Positions 1 through 7,073 are shown, counted from the first letter of the stretch. The stretch is 10,425 nt of DNA from Undibacterium sp. (GCA_019752975.1 JAIELM010000544.1:1-10425); one strand, 5' to 3'. Notes: a model not told the origin generated them from the sequence alone. Made by a program: numbers and translations.

Positions 1-92
1 ATAAGCCCTTGCGTTTACAGCCTACCGAAAACCTGTCTTCGCGTACAGGGAAACGGGTGTTTGTGAAACTGAATTATCTGTATCAATTGTAA
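1..92 (+). CDS. 3' end of an unidentified protein, probably an outer-membrane beta-barrel (partial)
   Basis: Frame 3 is open from the window edge to TAA at 90-92 and gives 29 residues ending RVFVKLNYLYQL. The alternating hydrophobic and polar residues with aromatic Tyr and a hydrophobic last residue are what the final membrane strand of an outer-membrane barrel protein usually looks like; the most common last residue would be Phe, so Leu is acceptable but not ideal. The other two forward frames are closed early (TAA at 2-4, TGA at 64-66), which supports this one being coding. Nothing else of the gene is visible, so the family cannot be named. The barrel call is inference from one strand only. 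Confidence 0.5.
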   Translation, partial: KPLRLQPTENLSSRTGKRVFVKLNYLYQL

Positions 93-156
93 ACATTGTA
101 TTTATTGCGCTGAACTGCCGTATCACCCCTAACTCGGCATCGATCAGCCTTCGTTT

Positions 157-206
157 GTGCCAACAGTTTTTTGAGTGTGTCACGCCCCAAAAAACAGTAA
201 AGGCAC
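157..206. terminator. Imperfect inverted repeat, possible terminator in the 93-303 gap
   Basis: Outer arms GTGCC (157-161) and GGCAC (202-206) enclose inner arms GTTTTTTG (166-173) and CAAAAAAC (188-195), with unpaired bases between. It lies 65 bases after the stop codon of the first partial gene. The inner stem is mostly A:T and no clean T-run follows, so it is a weak terminator candidate. I see nothing else recognisable in 93-290. Confidence 0.25.
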
Positions 207-303
207 GAAAAATAGTACTTCAGGTATTAGAAATCGGTACTTTCCAGATAGTCCTCTACAAGAAGCGAAAGATGGTTTTTAATAGCGCTTTCGGGAGAGG
301 AAT

Positions 304-1011
304 ATGGCTAAGAATCGACAATATGATGCGTTAATGGAAGCGGCTGATCTCGGTTTGCTGTACTACGGACAGGTGAAGCCCTTACTGCATTTTCTTGAGC
401 AAAGAGAACGGAGAAATAGTGGTTCAGCGGCTCTGGTGAAAAACTTGCTCTGGGCTATGTCGGCGTTGATTTTTCTGGCAGGATTAGGATCGCTGACCTA
501 TTTTGCGACGCAAAAATGGGGCAATACCTTTCTTAGTCTAGAGGTCTCTGATTTCTTGTATCAACGGGAGTATGTGTTGATTTTCGGTTTGCTCTGCTTG
601 GTGGGGGCGGTAAGTTGTGATTTGTTTGGATTATTGAAGCGTGATCTGGCCTTGTATTTGTATATTGTCGGATTGTCTGGCTTGCTATTTGGATTGTATT
701 GGGCGCCAGTTAATTCTATTACCGGTAAGTTGTCGCAAATTCCTATTTACTGCGGCATGATTTTGTTCTCAGCAGCATTACATCGGCGTAGCGTGGCTAT
801 TTTTGGACTGACAGGATTAAGCTTAGTTGTTGCTGATCTTGCTTGGGGCATTTTTCATACTGGCGTCGCTTTGCTTGGTGCTTTGGGCTTCTGTACATTT
901 TTATTTCTTGTATTTGGAATTTTTTGGCACCAATTTGAACTCAAGATTTCTAGGCAACTGCTACCCTTTTTACCAAAAGGGTTACAGCATAATTTGATGT
1001 GGCACCATTAA
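304..1011 (+). CDS. Multi-pass membrane protein, DUF2157-like N-terminus
   Basis: A 235-residue protein of unknown function. Residues 1-45 are soluble and charged, with a pattern (leucines around DLGLLYYGQVKPLLHFLEQ) like the short helical head of DUF2157 proteins. About six hydrophobic segments follow near residues 48-67, 90-111, 114-134, 147-160, 163-182 and 187-208, with a short basic cytoplasmic tail. It should sit in the inner membrane. The start is supported by a strong purine-rich ribosome binding site (GGGAGAGG, 293-300) three bases before ATG. It has its own upstream gap and a terminator at 1062-1098, so it is probably transcribed alone. The DUF2157 link is from pattern memory and could be wrong; the protein is shorter than most DUF2157 members. 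Confidence 0.75.
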   Translation: MAKNRQYDALMEAADLGLLYYGQVKPLLHFLEQRERRNSGSAALVKNLLWAMSALIFLAGLGSLTYFATQKWGNTFLSLEVSDFLYQREYVLIFGLLCLVGAVSCDLFGLLKRDLALYLYIVGLSGLLFGLYWAPVNSITGKLSQIPIYCGMILFSAALHRRSVAIFGLTGLSLVVADLAWGIFHTGVALLGALGFCTFLFLVFGIFWHQFELKISRQLLPFLPKGLQHNLMWHH

Positions 1012-1061
1012 TTCCAAGGCAGTTTGTGAACGAAAAACGGTGCTATTAATCTGAAAATCCG

Positions 1062-1098
1062 AACCCCAAAAGTTGGACACCAACTTTTGGGGTTTTTT
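1062..1098 (+). terminator. Perfect palindromic terminator, resembling IS3 (IS150-type) ends
   Basis: The arms AACCCCAAAAGTTGG (1062-1076) and CCAACTTTTGGGGTT (1080-1094) pair without mismatch around a 3-base loop (ACA), and a run of six T (1093-1098) follows. This is a textbook intrinsic terminator for the membrane-protein gene ending at 1011. The arm sequence CCCCAAAAGTTGGACA also resembles the terminal repeats of IS150-group IS3 elements as I remember them, and the next gene is truncated exactly here. The palindrome may therefore be an insertion scar reused as a terminator; that part is inference. Confidence 0.75.
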
Positions 1099-1318
1099 CA
1101 TAACCAAGACGACAGTATTTGCGGTGCTTGGACTACGCTCGATCTATCCAATCGTACACTTTTTGAAGTGGAGAAAAACACTTAAGCAAAATCGATTGCC
1201 GATTTTGACGCAGACTCAAACGCAAACGATCAAAGGAATTTTGCTGATCGAACTATTCGGCATTGCATTAATTGTGCTTCATGCGATTATGACTGCGAAG
1301 GGTTTTTCGTATCTATAG
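1093..1318 (+). pseudogene. 3' remnant of a DUF2214 membrane-protein gene
   Basis: The frame read from 1093 encodes about 75 residues that match the C-terminal half of DUF2214 family membrane proteins as I recall them: an FF-x-x-K segment, a membrane helix running into SIYP, the basic FLKWRK turn, a proline-centred loop, a second helix containing EL, and the closing MTAKGF. Complete members are about 150 residues with two more N-terminal helices, which are missing here. The frame can only be extended upstream to a TTG at 1073, inside the palindrome stem and with no ribosome binding site, so it is very unlikely to be translated as a proper protein. Its stop overlaps the convergent elaA stop by 6 bases. 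A short functional membrane peptide cannot be fully excluded. Confidence 0.7.
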
Positions 1319-1768
1319 GCTTATCAGCATTTCTATGTGGGGAATGCCGTCTTCTAGATAGCTATCGGACACCGTAACAAAGCCAAAGGACTGATAGAAT
1401 TTTTCTAAATATTGCTGAGCTGCGATACGTATATTGTGCTGCGGATGTTTTTCCCGGCATGCGGCGATACCATGGGTGAGTAGTTGCTTTCCTATGCCAC
1501 TCCCGCGTGCTGCTTGGCTGGTGATAACTCGACCCAGGGACGCTTCTGGATATTTCAGCCCCGGTGGCACCACGCGTAAATAAGCCGCGAGTTGACCATC
1601 ACTGCTCCACGCAATCAGATGTAGCGACATTTGGTCAAGATCGTCGATGTCCTGATAGGGACAGTTTTGCTCCAGTATAAATACCGCCGAACGTGCTTTT
1701 AATATGGCGTACAGTTGTGTGGTGTTGAGTTGTTCGAAAGTGAGCAGTTGCCAGGTAATGTTTTGCAT
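1313..1768 (-). CDS. elaA: ElaA-family GNAT N-acetyltransferase
   Basis: A 151-residue cytoplasmic acetyltransferase that would move an acetyl group from acetyl-CoA to an amine. ElaA hallmarks are clear: VFILEQNCPYQDIDDLD (residues 29-45), the beta-4 to alpha-3 segment LGRVITSQAARGSGIGKQLL (78-97) with the acetyl-CoA phosphate-binding R-G-S-G-I-G (88-93), LEKFYQSFGF (121-130), and EDGIPHIEM near the end. Length equals that of typical ElaA. The natural substrate of the family is not firmly known. It is the last gene of the operon with the response regulator and kinase, only 5 bases after the regulator stop and without an obvious ribosome binding site, so translation may be coupled. Its 3' end overlaps the DUF2214 remnant. 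Confidence 0.92.
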   Translation of the reverse strand: MQNITWQLLTFEQLNTTQLYAILKARSAVFILEQNCPYQDIDDLDQMSLHLIAWSSDGQLAAYLRVVPPGLKYPEASLGRVITSQAARGSGIGKQLLTHGIAACREKHPQHNIRIAAQQYLEKFYQSFGFVTVSDSYLEDGIPHIEMLISL

Positions 1769-1773
1769 GATGT

Positions 1774-2580
1774 TTACATCTGTTTGAACAAATGAGCATA
1801 GACGCGGCTCACTTGTAGTTTGGTATTGGTGCCGTTGAGTTTTAAGCTCATTTTACCCATTTCATCCCGAGATGCATATTGGAGATAATGGGTGTTGACG
1901 ATGTAACTGCGATGAATTTGCCAAAAAATCTTCCCATCTAGCTGTGGCAAAAGTTCGCGTAAGCTCATGCGGATCAAGCATTCTTGATCCTTGCAGACCA
2001 CATTAATGTATTTGTCTGTCGCTTCGAAATATAGTACATCAGTAACCGGTATCATGCGTATTTGATTGCCGACCGCTGCACGTATGATGGTGAGTTTTTC
2101 TGTTGCTGCGCTTGGGGTTTTATGGGAAGTGAACTGTGCGATTAATTTTGTCAGTGCCTCCGGTTGCTCTTGTCGGTTCTCTAGCCTTGCTTGTATGCGT
2201 TGTACGGTTTTGCTGAGGCGCACATCGCTAACTGGTTTAAGCACATAATCGGCGGCCTCGTGCTCAAAGGCATCGATGGCAAATTCGTCGTAGGCGGTGA
2301 CGAAAACAATCAGTGGAAACTCTTTTTCTAAAGGCCATTCATCGGCTAATTCTTCTGCTACTTCTAAGCCGGTTTTGCCTGGCATTTTAATGTCTAAAAA
2401 AAGTATGTCTGGACAGTGTTTTAGCGCGAGGCTAACCGCTTCCACGCCATTCTCGGCAACCGCACATATGCTCAGTTCAGGCCAAAGCCGTTCTAGTGAT
2501 TTACAAAGGGTCAGTGAAAGTATAGGTTCGTCTTCGGCGATGAGTGCGCGCACATTGGATAGCTTGGATAGTTTGTTCAT
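1774..2580 (-). CDS. LytTR-family DNA-binding response regulator
   Basis: A 268-residue two-component response regulator. The receiver domain (about residues 10-130) has the acidic pair E16-D17, phospho-acceptor D63 in FLDIKMPG, the switch threonine T95 in FVTAYDEF and K115 in DYVLKP. After a linker rich in Glu, Gln and Ser/Thr comes a LytTR DNA-binding domain (about 165-268) with the characteristic VLYFEATDKYI, the HRSYIVN stretch (223-229) and the closing LQVSRVY. It should be phosphorylated by the kinase encoded just upstream and bind short direct repeats in promoters. The start at 2580 is supported by AAGG seven bases upstream (complement of 2588-2591); that ribosome binding site lies inside a 10-bp tandem repeat. 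Confidence 0.95.
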   Translation of the reverse strand: MNKLSKLSNVRALIAEDEPILSLTLCKSLERLWPELSICAVAENGVEAVSLALKHCPDILFLDIKMPGKTGLEVAEELADEWPLEKEFPLIVFVTAYDEFAIDAFEHEAADYVLKPVSDVRLSKTVQRIQARLENRQEQPEALTKLIAQFTSHKTPSAATEKLTIIRAAVGNQIRMIPVTDVLYFEATDKYINVVCKDQECLIRMSLRELLPQLDGKIFWQIHRSYIVNTHYLQYASRDEMGKMSLKLNGTNTKLQVSRVYAHLFKQM

Positions 2581-2620
2581 GAGTGTGCCTTAGTGTGCTT
2601 TTGTGTGCTTTAGTGTAAAT
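2581..2620. repeat. Four imperfect 10-bp direct repeats between kinase and regulator genes
   Basis: The gap of 44 bases is almost filled by four decamers on the + strand: GAGTGTGCCT, TAGTGTGCTT, TTGTGTGCTT and TAGTGTAAAT. All share a core (A/T)GTGT. On the coding (-) strand the copy nearest the regulator start differs from the others in a way that creates the AAGG ribosome binding site. The period of one helical turn would put the copies on one DNA face. They could be a binding array, a slippage tract that tunes translation, or a chance remnant. Confidence 0.7.
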
Positions 2621-2624
2621 TAAT

Positions 2625-3722
2625 TTAGTCGGTAGTATTTTCTGTCATCGGAATGCGTAGATGTGCAATCGCGCCATGGGGTGTATTGTCGATTAAACTG
2701 AGACTGGCTAGTGTGCCATACAGAGCCAGTAAGCGTTCGCGTACGTTGGCATTACCGACACCGCTGGTCTGTTCACTCGGCAATGAACTCTTATCGGTGG
2801 ATAAGCCCAATCCCGTGTCGATCACTCGTATGTGCAGTAGCTTATCTTCTCTTTGCACTGATACATGGATGGTGCCGCCATCCATCTTAGGCTCTATGCC
2901 GTGCTTAATGGCGTTTTCTACCAGAGGTTGAATTAGCATAGGAGCAATAGTTAGGCGTTCTAAATCATGGGGTAGTTCTGTGCTGTAGCTTAGGCGTTTT
3001 CCCATGCGTATGGCCAGCAATTCTAAGTAAGCGCTGAGAAGGTCGAACTCATGTTTTAAGGTGGTTTTTTCCGTGCGCGAGGAGTTTAAGCTAGCGCGTA
3101 AATAGTGGATGAATTGAGTCAGCATGTGTTGGGCTTTTTCGCTATCTAGTGCGATCAGGCCCTGAAGATTTGCCAGCGTGTTAAATAACATATGCGGTTC
3201 GATTTGCGCCTGTAGAAGTTGCAGTTGCGCTTGCATGGCTTGACGTTCTATCGCCGCGGTTTTCGCTTTTTCTTTTTCGCTTTCGGCTTGCATTTCGGCG
3301 ATTTTGGTTTTGTTCCAAAAAAATACACCTGCTAACAGCGATACCAACATAGTGAGCATGACCGCGACGCGATTACTACCCTTAAAAAACGATGCAACGC
3401 TTAGAATCTCTAATCCATGGGCGAAGCTGGCTAGGTTATAACCAAGGACGTAACCGACTGGCGCGCACAAGGCACAAATGAGTACGAAGTAAAAGCTGCG
3501 TGGCTTTTCATTGCCCCAGATGAGCCGCTTCATGAGTATAGTCAAGCCGCTGATGCAATAGCCTATCGCCATAGAAAAAATCCAGGTATCGCTGAAGGCT
3601 TGACGCTGATCGCTGATCCAGTACATGAAGAGCGCGACAAAAGTATTGAAGATAGTGAGGCCGACTATCCATCTAAGGTAAATAGGTAAAAGATTCTTAT
3701 TGGTGTTGGAAGTCGCGGTCAT
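2625..3722 (-). CDS. LytS-type sensor histidine kinase (His_kinase / HATPase_c)
   Basis: A 365-residue inner-membrane sensor kinase, first gene of the operon with the LytTR regulator. Four membrane segments lie near residues 15-35, 47-65, 77-98 and 120-137, with no large outer domain, so the signal is probably sensed in or near the membrane. A charged helix rich in Glu, Lys and Gln (140-175) forms a coiled-coil linker. The phospho-acceptor is H177 in QIEPHMLFNTL. The ATP-binding part has the N box PLVENAIKHG (266-275), G1 DTGLGL (302-307) and G2 GVGNANVRERL (321-331). The usual PHFLFN is PHMLFN here, a mild variant. The signal is unknown. Only a weak purine-rich stretch precedes ATG. Confidence 0.93.
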   Translation of the reverse strand: MTATSNTNKNLLPIYLRWIVGLTIFNTFVALFMYWISDQRQAFSDTWIFSMAIGYCISGLTILMKRLIWGNEKPRSFYFVLICALCAPVGYVLGYNLASFAHGLEILSVASFFKGSNRVAVMLTMLVSLLAGVFFWNKTKIAEMQAESEKEKAKTAAIERQAMQAQLQLLQAQIEPHMLFNTLANLQGLIALDSEKAQHMLTQFIHYLRASLNSSRTEKTTLKHEFDLLSAYLELLAIRMGKRLSYSTELPHDLERLTIAPMLIQPLVENAIKHGIEPKMDGGTIHVSVQREDKLLHIRVIDTGLGLSTDKSSLPSEQTSGVGNANVRERLLALYGTLASLSLIDNTPHGAIAHLRIPMTENTTD

Positions 3723-3875
3723 AGTGAGCTCAATTGATATGAGGCATCAGTTTATCGAATTTTGGCGATGAGAAGACGATTTCGTGACGGCTAGCATCTC
3801 AAGCGCGTGGAGTGGGTGGTTTTCGGCGCGAAAGGCAAGACTCTTGGCTTGGCCGTGCTGGATGATGCTCTGGTC

Positions 3876-3905
3876 TATATCGGAATATATCGGAATATAT
3901 CGGAA
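3876..3905. repeat. Three perfect 10-bp tandem repeats, candidate activator site
   Basis: TATATCGGAA is repeated three times without a mismatch at 3876-3885, 3886-3895 and 3896-3905, in the region between the divergent kinase and peptidase genes. It ends one base before a putative -35 box (TTGACC, 3907-3912) for the peptidase gene. Direct repeats with one-turn spacing just upstream of a -35 box are a typical layout for activator binding, and LytTR proteins bind direct repeats. The sequence does not match the published LytTR consensus I remember, so the protein that binds is unknown. The rest of 3723-4010 holds no gene I can support. Confidence 0.8.
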
Positions 3906-3906
3906 G

Positions 3907-3936
3907 TTGACCGTGTGGGATATTTGGGTGCTTATT
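3907..3936 (+). promoter_or_regulatory. Possible promoter of the M2 peptidase gene
   Basis: TTGACC (3907-3912) is close to the sigma-70 -35 consensus. The best -10 partner at 18 bases is CTTATT (3931-3936), which is poor. A good -35 with weak -10 next to direct repeats suggests an activator-dependent promoter. The call rests on position and consensus only. Confidence 0.3.
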
Positions 3937-4010
3937 TGTAGTTTGATAAAAATGCGGCGGGACTTCAGTGTAAACTCTTTCTTTTTTTATAGAACCACTA
4001 AAGGAGAGAT

Positions 4011-5834
4011 ATGTTGCACTCGACAAAAATCGTAGCAGCCCTTGCTGCAATAACGATATTCAGCTTGCCTATAACAGTGCAAGCGCAAGCGCATGGAAAG
4101 ACAAAAAAAGGCCCAGCCACCATAGCAGAAGCCGAGAAATTTCTAAAGGATGCCGAAGCGCGTTTAGATAAACTGAGTAGCGCTACGCAAAGAGCCAGCT
4201 GGGTTTATGAAACTCATATCACCGACGATACCGAAAGCATCGCCGCGCAAGCCAATGAATTGAGTTTGGAGGCCGCTGGCGAAATCGCGATACAGGCACG
4301 TCGTTACAATAAATTGCCGTTGTCGGTGGATAGCAAGCGCAAATTAAAATTACTCCAGCTTAGTCTGAGTCTTTCCAGTGAAAAGGACCGGGGCGAATAT
4401 TCTCGTTTGGCAGCGCAAATGAATGGCGCGTATGGTAAAGGCAAATACTGTCCCAATCCCAGCGATGAAAAATCTTGCTTAAATCTTGGGCAGCTGGAGA
4501 AAATTCTCGCCACCAGCCACAACCCGGCGGAACTAAAAGATGCTTGGTTAGGATGGCACCAAACCGCCATGAGCTATAAGGATAGCTATGCCAAGTATGT
4601 GCAAGTGTCCAACAAGGGCGCACGCGAAATGGGCTTTGCCGACACTGGCGCATTGTGGCGTTCACAATACGATATGCCGCCCGAAGCTTTTGCTGCGGAG
4701 ACTGAGCGCTTGTGGCAACAGGTGAAACCCTTGTATGACTCCTTGCATCAATATGTGCGCTTAAAATTGCAGCAGACTTATGGTAAAGATGAAGTCCCTA
4801 GTGAAGGACCAATTCCTGCGCATTTGTTCGGTAATATGTGGAGCCAATCTTGGGACAATTTGTATCCCCTAGTAAAGCCACAAGGTCCTGCTGCTAACTT
4901 GGATATTGCTGAGATCTTGAAACAAAAAAATATTGATGCTAAGGCGATGACGCAGTTTTCAGAAGGTTTTTATACCTCACTGGGAATGGAAAAATTGCCG
5001 GCTTCATTTTGGAGTAAGTCGCAACTGACTAAGCCGCGTGACAGAGAAGTCGTGTGCCATGCCTCAGCTTGGGACTTAGATAATTTGATGGACGTACGCA
5101 TTAAAATGTGTATCAACCAAACCACGGAAGATTTCTTGGTGATCCATCACGAGTTAGGTCATATTTATTATGATTTGGCATATCGCAATCAGCCGCACTT
5201 ATTTAAAGGCGGCGCCAACGATGGCTTCCATGAGGCCATAGGCGACACAGTCGCTCTGTCGGTCACACCGGCCTATTTAAATAAGTTAGGTTTGCTAGCA
5301 GAAGTGCCCGATGCCTCGCAAGATATTGGCGTATTGCTGGATCGTGCCTTGCAAAAGGTGGCATTTTTACCGTTTAGTTATTTGGTTGATCAATGGCGTT
5401 GGAAAGTGTATTCAGGTCAAGTGCAGCCGCAAGACTATGACAAAGTGTGGTGGGAATTGCGTGAAAAATATCAAGGCGTGAAACGACCAGCACCAATGAT
5501 TGCGGGTGGTTTTGATGCTGGTGCGAAGTACCATGTGGCTTCCGATACGCCTTATTCACGCTACTTCATCGCACATATTTTGCAGTTTCAATTGCACCGC
5601 GCTTTATGCCGTGAAGCGGGATATAGTGGTCCATTAAATCGTTGTTCGATTTACGAAAACAAAGCTGCTGGTAAAAAATTCCAGGCGATGTTGGCGATGG
5701 GAGCAAGCCGCCCATGGAATGAAGCATTGCAAGCAGTCACTGGTGAAGACAAGTTAGATGCCTCCGCCATTATCGACTATTTTGCACCACTCAAAGTATG
5801 GTTGGATGCGCAGAATAAATCTCTCGCTAAGTAA
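4011..5834 (+). CDS. Secreted M2-family peptidyl-dipeptidase (bacterial ACE homologue)
   Basis: A 607-residue zinc peptidase of the angiotensin-converting-enzyme family, which removes dipeptides from peptide C-termini. A signal peptide (residues 1 to about 27, ending VQAQA) sends it to the periplasm or outside. The gluzincin site is H380-E-L-G-H384 with the third zinc ligand E408 in GFHEAIGD, 24 residues on as in ACE. Substrate residues are kept: H350-A-S-A-W (ACE H353/A354), K506 and H508 (K511/H513), Y515, R517 and Y518 (Y520, R522, Y523). Cysteines for the three ACE disulfides are present: C147/C156, C349/C367, C533/C545. ATG follows AAGGAGA (4001-4007) at ideal spacing. It stands alone, downstream of a divergent two-component operon. 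The bacterial substrate is unknown; dipeptide scavenging is likely. Confidence 0.95.
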   Translation: MLHSTKIVAALAAITIFSLPITVQAQAHGKTKKGPATIAEAEKFLKDAEARLDKLSSATQRASWVYETHITDDTESIAAQANELSLEAAGEIAIQARRYNKLPLSVDSKRKLKLLQLSLSLSSEKDRGEYSRLAAQMNGAYGKGKYCPNPSDEKSCLNLGQLEKILATSHNPAELKDAWLGWHQTAMSYKDSYAKYVQVSNKGAREMGFADTGALWRSQYDMPPEAFAAETERLWQQVKPLYDSLHQYVRLKLQQTYGKDEVPSEGPIPAHLFGNMWSQSWDNLYPLVKPQGPAANLDIAEILKQKNIDAKAMTQFSEGFYTSLGMEKLPASFWSKSQLTKPRDREVVCHASAWDLDNLMDVRIKMCINQTTEDFLVIHHELGHIYYDLAYRNQPHLFKGGANDGFHEAIGDTVALSVTPAYLNKLGLLAEVPDASQDIGVLLDRALQKVAFLPFSYLVDQWRWKVYSGQVQPQDYDKVWWELREKYQGVKRPAPMIAGGFDAGAKYHVASDTPYSRYFIAHILQFQLHRALCREAGYSGPLNRCSIYENKAAGKKFQAMLAMGASRPWNEALQAVTGEDKLDASAIIDYFAPLKVWLDAQNKSLAK

Positions 5835-5903
5835 TACATCAATAGGTGAGCGTGGGCATTTTTAGCATTTTTTTATGTCGAAAAATTCGGTAAAAGTGTC
5901 CAC

Positions 5904-5950
5904 CTAATACCTGCATAATCTCTTTACTTTTCCGTATTAGGGTATATATT
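5904..5950 (+). promoter_or_regulatory. Promoter with overlapping inverted repeat before the DUF475 gene
   Basis: TTTACT (5923-5928) and TATATT (5945-5950), 16 bases apart, form a reasonable sigma-70 promoter about 50 bases before the start codon. A perfect inverted repeat, CTAATAC (5904-5910) and GTATTAG (5934-5940), brackets the -35 box and its right arm sits in the spacer. A repressor bound there would block the promoter. No other feature is seen in the 163-base gap 5835-5997, and no clear terminator for the peptidase gene. Confidence 0.45.
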
Positions 5951-5997
5951 TGCAGGACTTTAAAACGAAGTTAAAAATAATTTTCTCGGGGTGATTT

Positions 5998-7029
5998 ATG
6001 AAGCATTTTAGGTTCTCTTTTTTGTTTACGGCGATTTGTCTTGCCTTGTCCGCTTATTGGGGGTATTCCCATACTGGGCTGAGCGGTGCAATGACAGCGG
6101 TCGGGATAGCGGCGATTTTAGGTATTATGGAAGTCTCACTGTCCTTCGACAACGCAGTAGTCAATGCCTCGGTGCTTAGAACTTGGAATGCTTATTGGCA
6201 GACGATTTTCTTAACTGTGGGTATCTTGATCGCGGTGTTTGGTATGCGTTTGATTTTCCCCTTACTGATCGTCTCGCAAGCCGCTGATCTGGGCATGATG
6301 GAAGTATGGAATTTGGCGATGAATGACCCCAAGCAGTTTTCTACTCACCTAATTAATCATCATGCTGAAGTAGCTGCTTTTGGTGGTGTGTTTTTGCTCT
6401 TGGTATTCCTTAACTTTCTGTTTGACGAAGACAAAGAATTGCATTGGATGGGACATATTGAGGAAAAAATGGCAGGTTTTGGAAAAATAGGTTCAGTTCC
6501 CATCCTTTTAGCCCTTGTAGTTGTGGTGTTTAGCATCAATCTAGTGGAAAGTAGCAAGCAGTTTGTGGTCTTGATGGCCGGCGTTTGGGGCTTGATCACT
6601 TACGTGGGTGTGGATTTTATTAGCGGCTTACTAGAGAAAGAAGAAGAGAGCGACGTCAATATTGGCGCGGTGGTAAAGAGCGGCGGTATTGGTGGCTTTT
6701 TGTATTTAGAAGTTTTGGATGCCTCTTTTTCTTTTGATGGTGTGATCGGCGCTTTTGCCATTACCAGTGATGTGGTCATTATTATGTTGGGCTTGGCAAT
6801 TGGTGCGATGTTTGTGCGTTCTATGACAGTGTATTTAGTGCGTCAAGGTACTTTAGAAGAATTCGTGTACTTGGAACACGGCGCACACTATGCGATTGGG
6901 ATTTTGGCGTTGATTATGTTTGCTAGTATGAAGTACCACATTCCAGAAATTTTCACCGGCTTGATTGGTGTGGCATTCATATTGGCGTCCTTGTGGTCTT
7001 CGATTAAGCATAAGCGTCAGCTTGCGTAG
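5998..7029 (+). CDS. DUF475 / TerC-like integral membrane protein
   Basis: A 343-residue inner-membrane protein with about eight or nine hydrophobic helices. It matches DUF475, a family related to TerC in the LysE transporter superfamily and often encoded beside TerD genes. The family signature occurs twice, once per half: EVSLSFDNAVVNA (residues 45-57) and EVLDASFSFDGVIGAFAIT (238-256). The buried acidic residues E45, D51, E238, D241 and D247 are the likely metal-binding positions. A His cluster (H117, H121, H122) and an acidic loop EKEEESD (213-219) are further possible metal contacts. By relation to TerC it probably moves or senses a metal ion, such as manganese or calcium, and anchors the Ter complex to the membrane; this role is inferred. 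ATG is preceded by a weak GGGGTGA (5988-5994). It opens the Ter cluster. Confidence 0.9.
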   Translation: MKHFRFSFLFTAICLALSAYWGYSHTGLSGAMTAVGIAAILGIMEVSLSFDNAVVNASVLRTWNAYWQTIFLTVGILIAVFGMRLIFPLLIVSQAADLGMMEVWNLAMNDPKQFSTHLINHHAEVAAFGGVFLLLVFLNFLFDEDKELHWMGHIEEKMAGFGKIGSVPILLALVVVVFSINLVESSKQFVVLMAGVWGLITYVGVDFISGLLEKEEESDVNIGAVVKSGGIGGFLYLEVLDASFSFDGVIGAFAITSDVVIIMLGLAIGAMFVRSMTVYLVRQGTLEEFVYLEHGAHYAIGILALIMFASMKYHIPEIFTGLIGVAFILASLWSSIKHKRQLA

Positions 7030-7043
7030 AACAATTTTTAGCG

Positions 7044-7073
7044 TAATAGTTAGGTAATAGTTAGGTAATAGTT
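7044..7073. repeat. 11-bp tandem repeat, 2.7 copies, downstream of the DUF475 gene
   Basis: TAATAGTTAGG occurs at 7044-7054 and 7055-7065, followed by a partial third copy TAATAGTT at 7066-7073. It begins 15 bases after the DUF475 stop codon. The repeat carries stop codons in several frames. No known element is recognised; replication slippage is the simplest explanation, a binding array is possible. Confidence 0.7.

Noticed and set aside
1769..1780. Small palindrome GATG-TAAA-CATC at the elaA start as an operator
   Set aside because: Four-base arms over a stop/start junction are easily expected by chance.
2066..2931. Forward frames opposite the regulator and kinase genes
   Set aside because: They mirror real genes on the - strand and show no domain, signal or ribosome binding site.
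3876..3905. Decamer repeats as a CRISPR array or plasmid iterons
   Set aside because: Units are adjacent with no spacers and too short for CRISPR; there is no replication gene nearby to support iterons.
3784..4050. Two overlapping opposite frames of 83 codons in the kinase-peptidase intergenic region
   Set aside because: Both cross the peptidase ribosome binding site and start, run through the decamer repeats, and look compositionally random.
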